The notes beneath the pieces were generated by a model. It searched no databases. It saw only the letters and a list, made by a program, of their open reading frames with translations, and was not told the DNA's origin. A stretch of DNA of 64,000 nucleotides from Siphonodentalium dalli (taxonomy: Eukaryota; Mollusca; Scaphopoda; Gadilida; Siphonodentaliidae), in contig CP136063.1 in the NCBI GenBank assembly GCA_032622095.1, forward strand, positions 275,337,426-275,401,425, written 5' to 3'. Each line of letters starts with the position of its first letter. The first letter of the stretch is position 1. The position numbers were made by a program, and so were the translations under genes. Of this stretch, positions 1 through 11,545 are shown piece after piece.

Positions 1-229
1 TTATTTGTGGCCCAGAAAAAAATCGTCAAACCGACGGCCTCGGACAAAATTGCGGATGAAGATGGATAACTCTAAAGTCAAGTGGTAATACGGCTAAAAT
101 TTTGTGATATTCAAGTGATAATACGGCCATATTTCGTTTAACAACATGTTGATAAATAACACGTTTTGGGAATTTGTATACCATACATAGTTGACAGCGG
201 TTAGCATTATTTTGTTGTAATTAATCGAT

Positions 230-318
230 TCTGATAACTAAAGCGTATTTTGAAGAAATGTTGTTTTTGCTGTAACTTGATGATATGGGGGCCGTCTGGT
301 CGGATTGAGTACCTTTAA
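230..318. repeat. Diverged dispersed repeat, inverted partner at 57.5 kb
   Basis: The stretch with GATGATATGGGGGCC and CGGATTGAGTACCTTTAA is matched in reverse complement at 57490-57575. That partner reads, on its minus strand, GATGATATGGGGACC followed by CGGATTGAGTACCTTTAA. A shorter motif CATATTTCGTTTA also occurs near 132 and 57390. This is seen by eye and its family is not recognised. It is probably an old transposon fragment. Confidence 0.4.
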
Positions 319-380
319 CAATCACAAGATGATACTGAACCCCAAAACCTTCTCCGCAACAAAGCAAGTATTATAAAGTT

Positions 381-523
381 ATCATACAATGTTGTGTACA
401 GTGTGTGTTTTCTTGTACTCGTCCAGGTTGTGGTGAAAAGTCATATTGGAGTCCAATATGACTTTTCACAACAAGCTGGACGAGTACAAGTAAACACATA
501 CTGTACACAACATTGTATAATGA
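381..523. mobile_element. Foldback MITE, TACAATG-ended family, copy 1
   Basis: The whole stretch is a long imperfect palindrome. The left arm begins ATACAATGTTGTGTACAG and the right arm ends with its reverse complement. The two meet at a perfect centre (TCATATTGGAGTCCAATATG). A second, shorter copy lies at 4057-4165. If the leading and trailing TA are the target duplication, the ends resemble Tc1/mariner-derived MITEs. That assignment is an inference. There is no coding capacity. Confidence 0.75.
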
Positions 524-819
524 TTTTTCGATTATCAATCTGTATGTTTATCGAAATGACGTCACCCGAAGTCCCGATAACCTTTATTGATTGTTTATTA
601 GCGACGCCAACAGTTAAGTTGGAAATGCAATAACATATATACATACTATACACAAGGCACCCATAACATATAGGTCATAAAAATAACAATACATACACAC
701 AAAATTATATTGTAACCCATGATGCAATTTACATTAGCGTAGTATCCTTTTTAAAGATAGTTTATAAATATGCTTACTTTTTAAGAAGACTCAAATATTC
801 AATTGAGAGTAAACAATGA

Positions 820-2190
820 AATTTATTTCTGTTAGGGTTCTCCCAGTAATATTTGGGGATGTGATTTTCGCGTAAGTCTTGTAACTTTTGATCATAAAGT
901 GATATTCGTCGCAAGGACTGTTTTCACATAAAACACACCTTAAATTGTCTGCGGAATTTGGTTTCTTTTGTCCATCTATTTTCTACTGGTAATTTATGAT
1001 TAGATGTTCTGATTTTCAATAGGTAGTTAGACAAATGAGATGGCAAATAAACTAAATAGCGACTCATTTCCATGGACTTCTTTATGTCTCTGTAAATTAT
1101 GGCACGCGATGAAGTAGAAGCATTAAGGTTGTCAAAGAGGTCGCGCTCATACTGTTTAATCCGTAGCGATTTTATGTTTCTCAACCCTGCTTTGCTCACC
1201 GCTGATAGATTTGTCCACACATGTTCCATGTGATGCTCATGTAGAATTCATTCTACAAAACATACCCAATTCATCTTATTTTGCAGTTTTGTATCCCTCT
1301 CATTTATATATCTAAGTAAAAGAAATATATTCTCGGCTAGCTCCGATCCTTCATGTGAAACTAGCTTGGACCAGTATGATACTGTCCTGTATTTTATTTC
1401 AATCAATATAGGATATCTACCAAGTTCGGCATAAACCATGTAATTAGGCGTACTAGATTTCATTGAGGTAACTATTTTACAAAATTTCAAATGAAGCGTC
1501 TCGAGGATTTGAACTTTTTCAAAGCACCAAACTTCACTTCCATATAACATAATTGGCATAACCATAGCATCGAATAACTTGAATAAGATTTCTAAAGGTA
1601 ACCTCAGTTTTCGAGTTCGATTGAGTAGACCGTACATTGCTTTCGTTGCGGTAATTGTGGTATCTTTAAGAGATTGGCAAAATCTCCCATTGTAGAAGAA
1701 TTTGATACCAAGGTATTTAAATTCCTTTACAAATTTAATTTCTTGTATATAAATATGGGAATATTTTTTGGTAATTTGTTCGTAAATATAATAAGTTTGG
1801 TCTTGAGCGTATTCACTTCAAGTTTCCATGCCTCGGCGTAGTCAGCAAAGGCTAAAAGAGTACGGTGCATATTTTCCTCAGAATTTGACAACATAACCGT
1901 ATTATCGGCATATAACAAACATAATATGCCAATAAAACATCCAATATGTTCACAATATTTCTCATCTAAAAAATTCAGGTTTGAAATGGCACAATCGTTC
2001 AAAAATATTGTGAATCGTTTACGAAAAAAGAGAATAAAGGGGGTGACATAATCTTGACACTTTCGGATTCCAGTATGACTTTTTCCCGGATTATCATGTG
2101 ACGATATTCCCCAATCAGAAAGAGTGTTAGTAAACGGATGGATCATAAATAATAACAAAGACGCCCTAGATATACGTAACTCAAACATGC
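820..2190 (-). pseudogene. Degenerate LINE ORF2 (reverse transcriptase, C-terminal half)
   Basis: Translating the minus strand from 2190 down to 820 gives successive reverse-transcriptase landmarks of a non-LTR retrotransposon, spread over shifted frames. They are a degraded 'TGIRKCQ...LND' block (the GVRQG...LND motif), LCLLYADNTVMLS (catalytic YADD, second Asp now Asn), WKLEVNTLKTKLIIF, FKYLGIKFFYNG, MPIMLYGSEVWCFE, and PNYMVYAELGRYP. The C-terminal piece is CDEYHF. There are frameshifts around 1640-1730, 1230-1250 and 920. The 5' part is missing and the 28-bp minisatellite begins just beyond it at 2271. It is a dead 5'-truncated copy. The clade is not certain; the layout resembles molluscan CR1/L2-like elements. 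Confidence 0.85.
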
Positions 2191-2270
2191 CCTCGAATTA
2201 ATATATATTAAATCAACGAATAACTATAATAACAGATCAATATCAACACCATGTTGATTTAGGGTGAGTT

Positions 2271-3838
2271 AACCAGCATATTGATACCTGTATACATGAA
2301 CCAGCATATTGATACATGTATACATTAACCAGCATATTGATACATGTATACATGAACCAGCATATTGATACCTGTATACATTAACCAGCATATTGATACA
2401 TGTATACATGAACCAGCATATTAATACATGTATACATGGACCAGCATATTGATACATGTATACATGAACCAGCATATTGATACATGTATACATGAACCAG
2501 CATATTGATACATGTATACATGGACCAGCATATTGATACTTGTATACATGAACCAGCATATTGATACCTGTGTACATGGACCAGCATATTGATACCTGTA
2601 TACATGAACCAGCACATTGATACCTGTATACATTAACCAGCATATTGATACATGTATACATGAACCAGCATATTGATACCTGTATACATGGACCAGCATA
2701 TTGATACATGTATACATGAACCAGCATATTGATACATGTATACATGAACCAGCATATTGATACCTGTATACATGGACCAGCATATTGATACCTGTATACA
2801 TGAACGAGCATATTGATACATGTATACATGAACCAGCATATTGATACATGTATGCATGGACCAGCATATTGATACATGTATACATGAACCAGCATATTGA
2901 TACCTGTATACATGGACCAGCATATTGATACATGTATACATGAACCAGCATATTGATACCTGTATACATTAACCAGCATATTGATACCTGTATACATGAA
3001 CCAGCATATTGATACCTGTATACATGGACCAGCATATTGATACATGTATACATGAACCAGCATATTGATACCTGTATACATGCACGAGCATATTGCTACA
3101 TGTATACATGAACCACCATATTGATACATGTATACATGAACCAGCATATTGATACCTGTATACATGAATCAGCATATTGATACCTGTATACATGAACCAG
3201 CATATTGATAACTGTAAACATGAACCAGCATATTGATACCTGTATACATGAACCAGCATATTGATACCTGTTTACATGAACCAGCATATTGATACATGTA
3301 TATAAGAACCAGCATAGTGATACCTGTATACATGAACCAGCATATTGATACCTGTATGTATGAACCAGTATATTGATACATGTATACATGAACCAGCATA
3401 TTGATACCTGTATACATGAACCAGCATATTGATACCTGTTTACATGAACCAGCATATTGATACATGTATATAAGAACCAGCATAGTGATACCTGTATACA
3501 TGAACCAGCATATTGATACCTGTATGTATGAACCAGTATATTGATACATGTATACATGAACCAGCATATTGATACCTGTATACATGAACCAGCATATTGA
3601 CACCTGTATACATGAACCAGCATATTGATACATGTATACATGAACCAGCATATTGATACCTGTATACATGAACCAGCATATTGATACCTGTTTACATGAA
3701 CCAGCATATTGATACATGTATATAAGAACCAGCATATTGATACATGTATATAAGAACCAGCATATTGATACCTGTATACATGAACCAGCATATTGACACC
3801 TGTATACATGAACCAGCATATTGATACATGTATACATG
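2271..3838. repeat. 28-bp minisatellite, exactly 56 units
   Basis: The unit starts AACCAGCATATTGATA and ends CTGTATACATG. The array is 1568 bp, exactly 56 x 28, so there is no net indel. Variation is mainly CCTG/CATG in the middle and GAAC/GGAC/TTAAC at the junction. Because 28 is not a multiple of 3 and the unit lacks stops on the minus strand, three long overlapping minus-strand open frames appear, with a 28-residue period. They are artefacts and I do not call a gene. Higher-order copies are visible: a TATAAGAACC variant recurs at 3301, 3469 (+168 = 6 units) and 3721 (+252 = 9 units). Confidence 0.97.
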
Positions 3839-4056
3839 GACAGACAGCGTCTAAATGTGGGCATAATTATGTAAGTCAATGTAATTAATTCCACATTGAG
3901 TTTTTTTTTCATTTCCGAGTTTACTGTTCCAAATCATGTTTTCTGATGATCAAATACAGGCTTTTATAGAAAATTAAGTGCCGACAAATACCATAAATAA
4001 CCGCTAAAGTGTTATTCCGAAAATTTGGATAAACATACAGATGGATAATAAAAATG

Positions 4057-4165
4057 TCATTGTACAATGGTGTGTACAGTATGAGTTTCTCGTCCAGTAT
4101 GACTTTTCACCACAACCTGGACTCACACAAGAAAAACACATACGGTACACAACATTGTATAATAA
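4057..4165. mobile_element. Foldback MITE, TACAATG-ended family, copy 2
   Basis: This is the second copy of the palindrome at 381-523. It carries the terminal motif TGTACAATGGTGTGTACAGT, the inner TATGACTTTTCACCACAAC, and right end GTACACAACATTGTATAATA. Half of the left inner arm and the palindromic centre are deleted, so the arms are unequal. It sits 218 bp beyond the 28-bp array, while copy 1 lies on the other side of the LINE. Confidence 0.7.
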
Positions 4166-4962
4166 CTTTATAGTATGTTATTTTATGATTACGCTATAAG
4201 ATGGTTATATCCAATAAAGCATTTTAGTATGAAATTTAGGCACTTTGGAAATTATAATTGGCAGATTAGTTGAATATTATACTATATATGTTAGGATTGC
4301 GTACATTGTGCTATACTCGGCCACGTGTTTCGGTTCGTTACATGCAAGACGCTACAGTTGCATAACAGCCCTTTTTTACACGAATGCGGATGCCATTTGT
4401 TGCCTAAAAGGGTGAACTATTTTTGAGTTGTTAGCTCGCAAGTTGTACACAGACCCCGAGCACTGCTGCACATGTCACAGGCAACTTGGATATCCGCAAT
4501 GTGTGAGCTAAATTGAAGATCAACATATATACTTAGGAAGGACTAGCATATCCAGAGGCATACATTATGGAAGCATACATTCATGATTACACGTATTAAT
4601 ATGGTATTTTTACCACTGAACAATGTCAACAGAGAAACAAATTTTTTATAATGGGAGTATTATTCACAGGAACATGGAGCCGCCAATTGATATGTATTTT
4701 CAAAGAGGACATCTCAAGGGCGAGTTACGTCACATCCGGTTGGTGGTTATGTATCAGCCCCTCCTTATCCGTTAACCACCTATAATTCATGTATAAATCT
4801 GAAACATTTCCAGAAGCGAGCAATACGTATATATCTGTGTTGAATTTCTGACCTAGTATGATTGGTTTGAGTTTAGCGATTCGGCCGCTAGGCCCTGCAT
4901 GGGCTTATTTTATGGCGATGTCAATTTTACTGTAGGAGAAAAGGCGCAACTCAACTATGGTT
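4166..4962. other. No gene recognised
   Basis: AT-rich sequence with frequent stops in all frames. Near 4870-4895 the string GCCGCTAGGCCC recalls the TTTAACGTCG...GCCGCTAGGCG repeat at 10.94 and 11.49 kb, but the match is too short to call. Confidence 0.4.
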
Positions 4963-5013
4963 GGCGTCGATGAATAACTAACATATGACGAGAATAATGA
5001 CGTAATTATTTTC
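4963..5013. repeat. Dispersed ~50-bp repeat, copy 1
   Basis: TTGGCGTCGATGAATAACTA followed by ACATATGACGAGAATAATGACG is found again, with few changes, at 6703-6755. Similarity fades on both sides. It is probably part of an old dispersed element that I do not recognise. Confidence 0.55.
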
Positions 5014-6702
5014 AAAAAGTCAAATTGTTTCTTACATTGCTGGGCCTATATAATTTGTTTTAATATCGAAACACATTTAGGGATCCCAAATTCAATGTTC
5101 AACCCAGAGCAGTTACCAATCTTGCAATGTTGTTTTAGTTTTTGTTTTTTATTTAGACGATGTATCTTTCATCTGGACTGTGTATAGATTCAGGGGTATA
5201 GACGAATAACGCTGAGTCAGAGAGACCAGTTAAAGACATATTATGGACTTGTTCGGGTGCGTGAAACTTTTAAGTTACTACTCAGTAGTTATGCCAACCT
5301 GGGGAATGTAGCATTATACTAACATCGCCGAACATTTGAACGAAATCGACCATACCACTCCATATAAATCATCGTCTGAAATATGCCCAATTGTAAATAT
5401 TTACATCTGGATTCGGGACGCAACTATCGGCGATAAACAAACACAAATGGTTTCGCCATCGAGAGTCATTGCATTCTATTAATATATCAGAATGACGTTG
5501 TTTGTGTTGTCAATTTGAATTGATATTCGTAAACATAACTACAAGAGCAAGAGTATTCTTCATTTCTAATTGGTCACCCTGCCGGAGTGTTTCACATAAC
5601 TTTAACAAAAACTTCTGCAGATACTTTTCACGAAATGTGGCTAATTTCAGAAAATTCACATGTGATGTGTAAGTTTCTCAATTAAAAGACTTAAAAAACA
5701 GCTTCAAGTGAAAGATATATTTCCTGTGTGTATTTTTTTTTGTCTGTCGTCTATATATATGATCTGAGCTTCACCACATACGAAGAATACATCTATTAAT
5801 ATTGTGGGCACTCTCATAACACGCCTGCTATATATGATCGGGCTTTTACTTCAGATTTTTCACATCCACATAAATCCAATATTCAAATGTTTTTCAATAA
5901 TGCGATGACAGTTCGCCTCTTTACCTGTGTATATCTGTTTCCCGAACAATATATGATAAATATTAACTGTGTGGACAGAAGCCAGTTATCAAACCTAGTA
6001 AAGTAGTATGTGTTGCGTTTATTATTTAGCGACGATTTTAGCATATTACCATGCGTCGCCAGCCATTTTTGTTAGCACACATTTGCCATCAATCAAACAC
6101 CTGTCCGTTCCACTGTGATTCATGCTAGAACGCGTCCTCGTAACCGTAAAATATCAAAATAGTATAAATGTCTTTGAGGAAAATGCACAGAATGTTGGCT
6201 CTATTTTTAATTCCTGTGTTATTCTCTGGGGCTGTTTTATTTGACTCATTCGTCAGAATGGACCCCTCCCTGTGTTGGGATCGAAGAGCAACTATACCGT
6301 GTTTGACATAGGAATTTGGGCTTCTACCACCTAACAATTAAGGTCAAACAGGGTTAGGGGTTGACCAGCTTAATGTTGTGTTGCGATATTTACACTGTAT
6401 CTCCGCAGACAATTCGGCGCATTCAGCCGAACTAAACTCGATTGTGTTCCAAGTTTAAATTTGTTTCTAACCTCGGGCTAGAAAATATGTTACATTGTGT
6501 TTCCCAATTTGTCGAACACCGACACCGAATGTCTTCTCCACATGAACCCCATCGCCGTGAGAGATGTCTGCCGAGAACTTATGGCTGGTATAATGTCTGA
6601 GATATCTTCTCCAAAGACTTGCGCGCTGGGGTCTTGTCAATTATAAGTAACCAACCCTAGTTCTCAAGTCTCCGTTATCGAGTATTGTATGACCCACATG
6701 TT
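5014..6702. other. No gene recognised
   Basis: AT-rich sequence without a long open frame except a 70-codon minus-strand stretch near 6125-6337. That stretch has no recognisable motif. No tandem repeat or foldback was seen. Confidence 0.4.
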
Positions 6703-6755
6703 GGCGTCGATGAACAACTAACATACGAAGAAAATAATGACGATTATATTTTTTT
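6703..6755. repeat. Dispersed ~50-bp repeat, copy 2
   Basis: Partner of 4963-5013: TTGGCGTCGATGAACAACTA then ACATACGAAGAAAATAATGACG. It lies about 100 bp upstream of a LINE C-terminal fragment. Confidence 0.55.
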
Positions 6756-6841
6756 TAAATCGAACAGTACAATAATTCAAAGCTAAATCAGTTAAAATAT
6801 TAAACAGTAAAATAATTCAAGGATGGAGAATTAGAATCCTT

Positions 6842-7069
6842 TTTATATACATGAATTGTTGTATAATCGCGTCATGTATAACCGGGAATTTGCCCAATAA
6901 TGTGCGTACATATTTTACATTGGAATATACAGCCTACAAAAGTAAGCGTGATACATATTTTAGGGACATGATCACAGATTTCCCAAATTGTTCAGATATG
7001 ACGAATTATGAGAAATTTAGATCTATTATTAAGAATGAACAAAAAACAACCATTTATGTTATGTGATAT
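6842..7069 (+). pseudogene. Fragment of LINE ORF2 C-terminus
   Basis: A plus-strand open frame ends at a TGA near 7067. It reads YFTLEYTAYKSKRDTYFRDM and then NYEKFRSIIKNEQKTT. This layout (short HF.LEC-like block, K.RD.YF, then EKF..I..N) is what follows the zinc-knuckle region at the end of CR1/L2-like ORF2 proteins in invertebrates. The expected Cys of 'LEC' is Tyr here. Only about 70 residues remain, with no RT domain. The call rests on resemblance alone and could be wrong. Confidence 0.45.
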
Positions 7070-7075
7070 GAACCG

Positions 7076-8475
7076 GTCTTTCTTCATCGCTCCGGATTCT
7101 AATAAAAGCTAGTCAATTAATAATTTATGACAGATGAATTCGATGTTATGAAGAAAAGAGGAAACAATTCGTTAGGAAACTACATTGTACATGTATATGC
7201 ATATGTGTTACTCGTATAATATATACAGTTAATTGTTGTCAAATTCTATGTATTCGTGTTTACAAATGCCCATTTTGAGTGTATTTTGCATTAAATCTTA
7301 ACTTATCTTGTCTTCATCTCATATCTTATGACCCACATGTGTTTGTAAAGGTGATGTCTGATTACATTTGAGTCCACAAGTCATAACGTTGAAATAAAAT
7401 TATCAGGAAAGCCACACGTCCTTCCGTTTATATGTTATCGCGTTTTCCGGTATATATAACATCTGTATTAAAGGTACAGACCGTTTATATAATTTATAAC
7501 GATTTCAAATTGTATTGTTGTTTTACCATTCTTAACAGTAACATAAAAGTTATATTCCCGCCAGTATACACATAATATTGTATACAAAACGAACTCTAAA
7601 ATGTTGTTTAAAGTTTTAACCCAACTCTCTTCACTCATCTTCCTATCAATCTGCCCCACCCACCCTTCTATTTTAACTTAATATCATTACCCCCCACCCC
7701 CCCCCCCCACTTCAACGAAAATAGGAACAATCACTTTATATATATTTATTACCATTTTATTTGTCATATTTCTATAAGCGTGTAACTTGCACGTCCTGTG
7801 GTAATGTCCCCATGGGAATGTTATCACGCAGGAATAATGTGCGAGGGCGGTGCAGCTGTGAGAACAGTAACCTGTCCTATATCATTATTCCAAATCAAAA
7901 TTGTTTGTGTTTCTTCTCGTCGGCGCAATAACTTAACCACAAGAATTAATTAGAAAAATCTTTATTTGGTCACACAATCTTTCCCAACATCTAATTTTTC
8001 TTCAGCAAATGTTCTTTATTTTTTATAGCCGGGAGTTAGGTTTTCCGTTTGATTATTCCGGTTGGATTGCAAGAGATGTTCTTCAAGAACAGCGCGGACG
8101 TTTGTTTTACTGTCTTATTTCGTGTGAGAACGGAAATTTGAGGCTCAGATGCCGCTAGCGACATCTCGACAACTCTCATATGTGTTCTCGTTTGAGATAA
8201 TTCACGATGACAGCGATACGGCGGCGACAAGCACTGATTGTTAAAACTCTGGAGTCTGGTCCGCTGACTCGAGGATCATTTACCAAATTTCCATGGATAC
8301 TTTTTATAACAATAATCCGTCTACGAGATCTCTTTTTGTTAATTCTACGTATAAGAAAATTATTTGCGCGTCGCTTGATTCCAATTAGCAGACGTTGTCA
8401 GCGGAGTCAAATTAATTATTTAGTTTAGCCAGCACAAACGAAGCCTTTCGTAGATTTCTTCTTAACCCTTTCTAA
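7076..8475. other. No gene recognised; C-rich tract
   Basis: A run of about 20 bases, nearly all C, lies near 7690-7710. The part just after the LINE fragment could be its 3' untranslated region. Short open frames at 7468-7659 (minus), 8036-8230 (minus) and 8207-8428 (plus) show no known motif. Confidence 0.4.
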
Positions 8476-9253
8476 CTTACTCGTATTTAAATTCGCGCAG
8501 TACTATATTTCTTTCAGTTTTCAATTCGCGCCCTTTCAATTCGCGCACCTAGCAGCGCGGATTCAAATTTGACAACATTATTTTCCTAAAGGTCTTGGAT
8601 CTGATAACAGTTTCAGCTCTTAATAGTTCCTGAAGATACATGTGTATATTAAACACAATAAATAACGGATTTACACCGTGCTTGTAAACATGACTGCATC
8701 ATCAATGCGTTGTCAAGATGTGTGGTTATATGCTCCAAATAATTATTCTCAGTGATATTCAATTGCAATAGTTATAGACATCATTTGAATAAACTCGAAA
8801 GAAGTAAAACCACAACCACATACTATGCAGCTGACTTCAGAAAAAAATCAACACTTGGCTGAGGGTTTTGTTGGCATAAATGATTCAGGGTGTTTGCATG
8901 TTGTCACGTCGTGCAGTGTTGATAACATGAGGCGTACTTTCGTGCGCCGTCAGCCTGGCATATGTATATTTCTTATAAGTATTTCAACACCGACGATATT
9001 ACCATAATTTTCTGTTTTACATAATTATGAGTAATGATTTTTATGTTGGTCGCCCTATATAGCCATATAAAAGCAGGTCAAGTCTATATTCAGTCCAGCC
9101 TTATGTAATGTATGTAACTCATCAACATATACATCTGCTTTGCCCTGAAGTTCGCCATAAACTTAGGAATCGTACTGTTTTTCGCTCAGTTTTAAATTCG
9201 CACACCAATGGTGCGCGAAAAATAGTACTGCGCGAATTTAAATACGAGTAAGG
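8476..9253. mobile_element. MITE with TTACTCG...GCGCAGTACT ends, copy 1 (H family)
   Basis: The left end is CTTACTCGTATTTAAATTCG; the right end is its reverse complement (AATTTAAATACGAGTAAGG), followed by TA. Subterminal blocks with CAATTCGCGC repeat several times. A homologous element at 21003-21561 shares both ends and the interior GCTGACTTCAGAAA block. There is no transposase frame. A TA target duplication and long terminal inverted repeats suggest a Tc1/mariner-type non-autonomous element (inference). Confidence 0.8.
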
Positions 9254-9474
9254 TATGCTAAATTGATTCTCCCGCCTCAAGATGACTTTGCCTTTAATTC
9301 ATGTCTTGGATACCAGACCTTACAATGAAAGTGATATAACTTTTATTTTAGTGTGGAATGGTATTAATTTTTTATCTTTTATTTCGTCGTGTCGTCGTAG
9401 CAAGTCTGAGGAATCCCAACAACAGATTATACTCCAAATTGGAGGTGCGAAGAAAAATAAACGCCGGGATTTCG

Positions 9475-9695
9475 ATTACTGAACTAAACTGTCTGTTAGA
9501 AAATTTGTATTGGAATGTTCATTTATTCATATGGAGGGGTGTTCAGGAAATTTTACCAGACGACATAATATAACTGCAGAAGGATTCCTATTGATTGTAG
9601 GGAATTGATCAGATAATAAGTTCAACAAATGGTATTAACTGAACTTTTCCCGATGGAATTACTCAAAAATGCGTATTCAGTAAAGAAGGGGTTAA
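9475..9695. mobile_element. TTAA-flanked MITE, D family, copy 1
   Basis: The right end reads CGTATTCAGTAAAGAAGGGG-TTAA. Inside are ATATGGAGGGGTGTTC and CAGATAATAAGTTCAACAAA. These blocks recur in the copies at 30429, 32119, 39899 and 54012. The left boundary is blurred. The right TTAA (9692-9695) is also the left TTAA of the next element. Confidence 0.65.
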
Positions 9696-9923
9696 CCCTT
9701 TACCCAAGAAAACGGCCCTGTGCCAATGCATTCTCTTATATATGCGAGTCGACCATAGGTCGCCTCGCATATATAAGAGAATGCATTGGCCTAAATTTTT
9801 TTTATCATTTTTAATATGTGTTAAGCCAATGTATTCTCTTATATATGCGAGGCGACCTATGGTCGACTCGCATATATAAGAGAATGTATTGGCACAGGGC
9901 CGTTTTGTTGGGTAAAGGGTTAA
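9692..9923. mobile_element. TTAA-flanked MITE, A family, copy 1 (short form, two hairpins)
   Basis: The element is bounded by TTAA on both sides. The left end is TTAACCCTTTACCCAAGAAA and the right end is GTTGGGTAAAGGGTTAA. TTAA duplication and CCCTTT ends are hallmarks of the piggyBac superfamily. It contains two 67-bp palindromes in mirror orientation (9723-9789 and 9826-9892), separated by an AT-rich spacer. Each palindrome begins CCAATGCATTCTCTTATA or a variant and ends with its complement. In the second, both arms carry GTATT-type changes. There is no coding frame. Confidence 0.85.
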
Positions 9924-10027
9924 ACTTAGGAAACAAAAGCGCTATTTGAAGAAAGCCAGTGTTAATTGGTTCGTGCATGTACACATTTCCGCATCCACAT
10001 CTAGCCAACACTATGTTAAAATATTGT

Positions 10028-10077
10028 CAGTGTTGCCGTTCCACACGAGGCCCATTCAGTGGCTCAGTAGGAGGGGA
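10028..10077 (+). repeat. SINE-head duplicate, 5' copy
   Basis: GTCAGTGTTGCCGTTCCACA then CGAGGCCCATTCAGTGGCTC is repeated 204 bp later at 10232-10281. This copy has the A-box-like GTGGCTCAGTAGG but loses similarity before a B box. Confidence 0.5.
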
Positions 10078-10231
10078 GCAAATCTTAATAAAAGCCCTTG
10101 GGCTTGTTGTTTAATCCCCTTTCCAATCATCCGATTATATATATTATTCTGTCTTACTGTAAAATATTTGTCAAATGTTTAAACATGTTATTTTTTGATT
10201 GGAATAAAATATGTTTACATCAATATATTGT

Positions 10232-10345
10232 CACTGTTGCCGTTCCACACGAGGCCCATCCAGTGGCTCAGTTGGGAAGGAGCATAGCGCACTACACCGC
10301 CATAAAACTTTCAGCTATGGTGAAACTGGCTCGATTCCTATAGAT
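10232..10345 (+). repeat. tRNA-derived SINE head
   Basis: TGGCTCAGTTGG matches the RNA polymerase III A box, and GGCTCGATTCC about 60 bp later matches the B box with one change. Between them the sequence does not fold as a tRNA, so this is a SINE head and not a tRNA gene. The first 50 bp are duplicated at 10028-10077. No clear poly(A) or short-repeat tail could be fixed. Confidence 0.5.
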
Positions 10346-10926
10346 ATGTTCGGATTTGTTGATCTTTCGTGGGATTGAATTGAATTTAACAATAACAATA
10401 ATTACATTTTGCTAAGTTGATCAGTGATTAGATGGGAAGGAAGAAAAAACACGAGTGACGATGATGAAAACTTTATAAGATCACAGTCAGAATAACTAGG
10501 ATTTATATCTGGAGGATACACCATAATTATGTACTTATTCCATTTAGCATAGAAAGTGTTCAATCACAGGAGGGTGCCAAACTATCTAACACAGATTATT
10601 TATTCCCTGAGGTAAGTTAAAATTCGTGTTTCTAATACATGTAGATAGCCCTTTCAGTCGCTATATACAATGTGATATGAGCATGCAACCGGGCGGACCA
10701 CAATCAGGCAGGTAGAATTGTTATTGACATGCCCCAATTCAGTGAACAAGTGCACGCTTATAACAACTCTCGTGTGTGAATTATTCAATTGTGATATGTC
10801 AACACAAGACGCCACTCCCACCTTAGACATGTCGTCATTCGAGACCATTTACAGCTCCACCTAATGAACAAATTGTGTAATAAAAATCAAGAAAAAACAG
10901 AACGAGCTCGTATCTAGCCTCCATAA
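10346..10926. other. No gene recognised
   Basis: AT-rich sequence. A 64-codon minus frame at 10654-10848 has no known motif. Confidence 0.4.
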
Positions 10927-10975
10927 TTGATTGATTGATGAGGGTTTAACGTCGTTTTAGCCGCTAGGCGAAGCA
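10927..10975. repeat. GATTGATTGATG...TTTAACGTCGTTTT dispersed repeat, copy 1
   Basis: TTGATTGATTGATGAGGGTT then TAACGTCGTTTTAGCCGCTA is repeated at 11489-11545. I recall a motif of this kind as a common dispersed repeat in molluscan genomes. Only the conserved core is visible here. Confidence 0.6.
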
Positions 10976-11224
10976 ACTGTAGACTGAGCAAATAAATTGC
11001 AAGTTATTCATTTTTGCTCAAAAGTATATCATTGAAACACAACGATTTAATGATTAATAGTGTATTAAACCTAGCGAACGGAAATAGTATTATATAAATT
11101 AGGAAACAAAATATCACATCATTGATCGAAGGCCCACAATCATACCCTCATTCTGACGCAAACCGTACACTTTGACATCTTAACGTGTATCCCCACTTTA
11201 CTATCATATTTTAATCATACAAGT

Positions 11225-11382
11225 GTTTGTATACCTTTGTATTATATGTTTTGCAGGCAGGAAGCCTAACTCTTTTTGTTAATTGTCAATTGTTTGTTGG
11301 AAAGGGGCGTCAATAAGTTAGCAATAACTTGTGCCCCAATCCAATTAGCTATTCTTTGCTAATAAAATATGTTTAAACTAAC
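11225..11382 (+). repeat. LINE 3'-terminal fragment, copy 1
   Basis: The fragment contains GGAAAGGGGCGTCAATAAGT, then AACTTGTGCCCCAATCC, then AATAAAATATGTTTAAACTA. The G-rich and CCCCAATCC halves can pair as a stem. The same block with a polyadenylation signal recurs at 20600-20690 (downstream of a LINE ORF2 tail) and at 23850-23980. I read it as the 3' end of one LINE family. Confidence 0.6.
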
Positions 11383-11488
11383 TGTAGATAAAGCAGTTAG
11401 TGGATTAGATTAAAACAAAGTAATGATAAGCTATGTACACATAACAGCACACAAGAGTTATGTTTCCACATGGAGTCAGGTATATATG

Positions 11489-11545
11489 ATTGATTGATAG
11501 ATTGATGGTTTAACGTCGTTTTAGTCGCTAGGCCATATCACGACA
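11489..11545. repeat. GATTGATTGATG...TTTAACGTCGTTTT dispersed repeat, copy 2
   Basis: TGATTGATTGATAGATTGAT then GGTTTAACGTCGTTTTAGTC and GCTAGGCC. Partner of 10927-10975. Confidence 0.6.

Noticed and set aside
2269-3912. Long overlapping minus-strand frames of 78-298 codons with Tyr/Cys/Met-rich repeats
   Set aside because: They follow from a stop-free 28-bp unit read in three frames. No start context, domain or non-repeat coding sequence supports a gene.
10256-10345. tRNA gene
   Set aside because: A and B boxes present but no cloverleaf. A duplicated upstream block and dispersed context fit a SINE.
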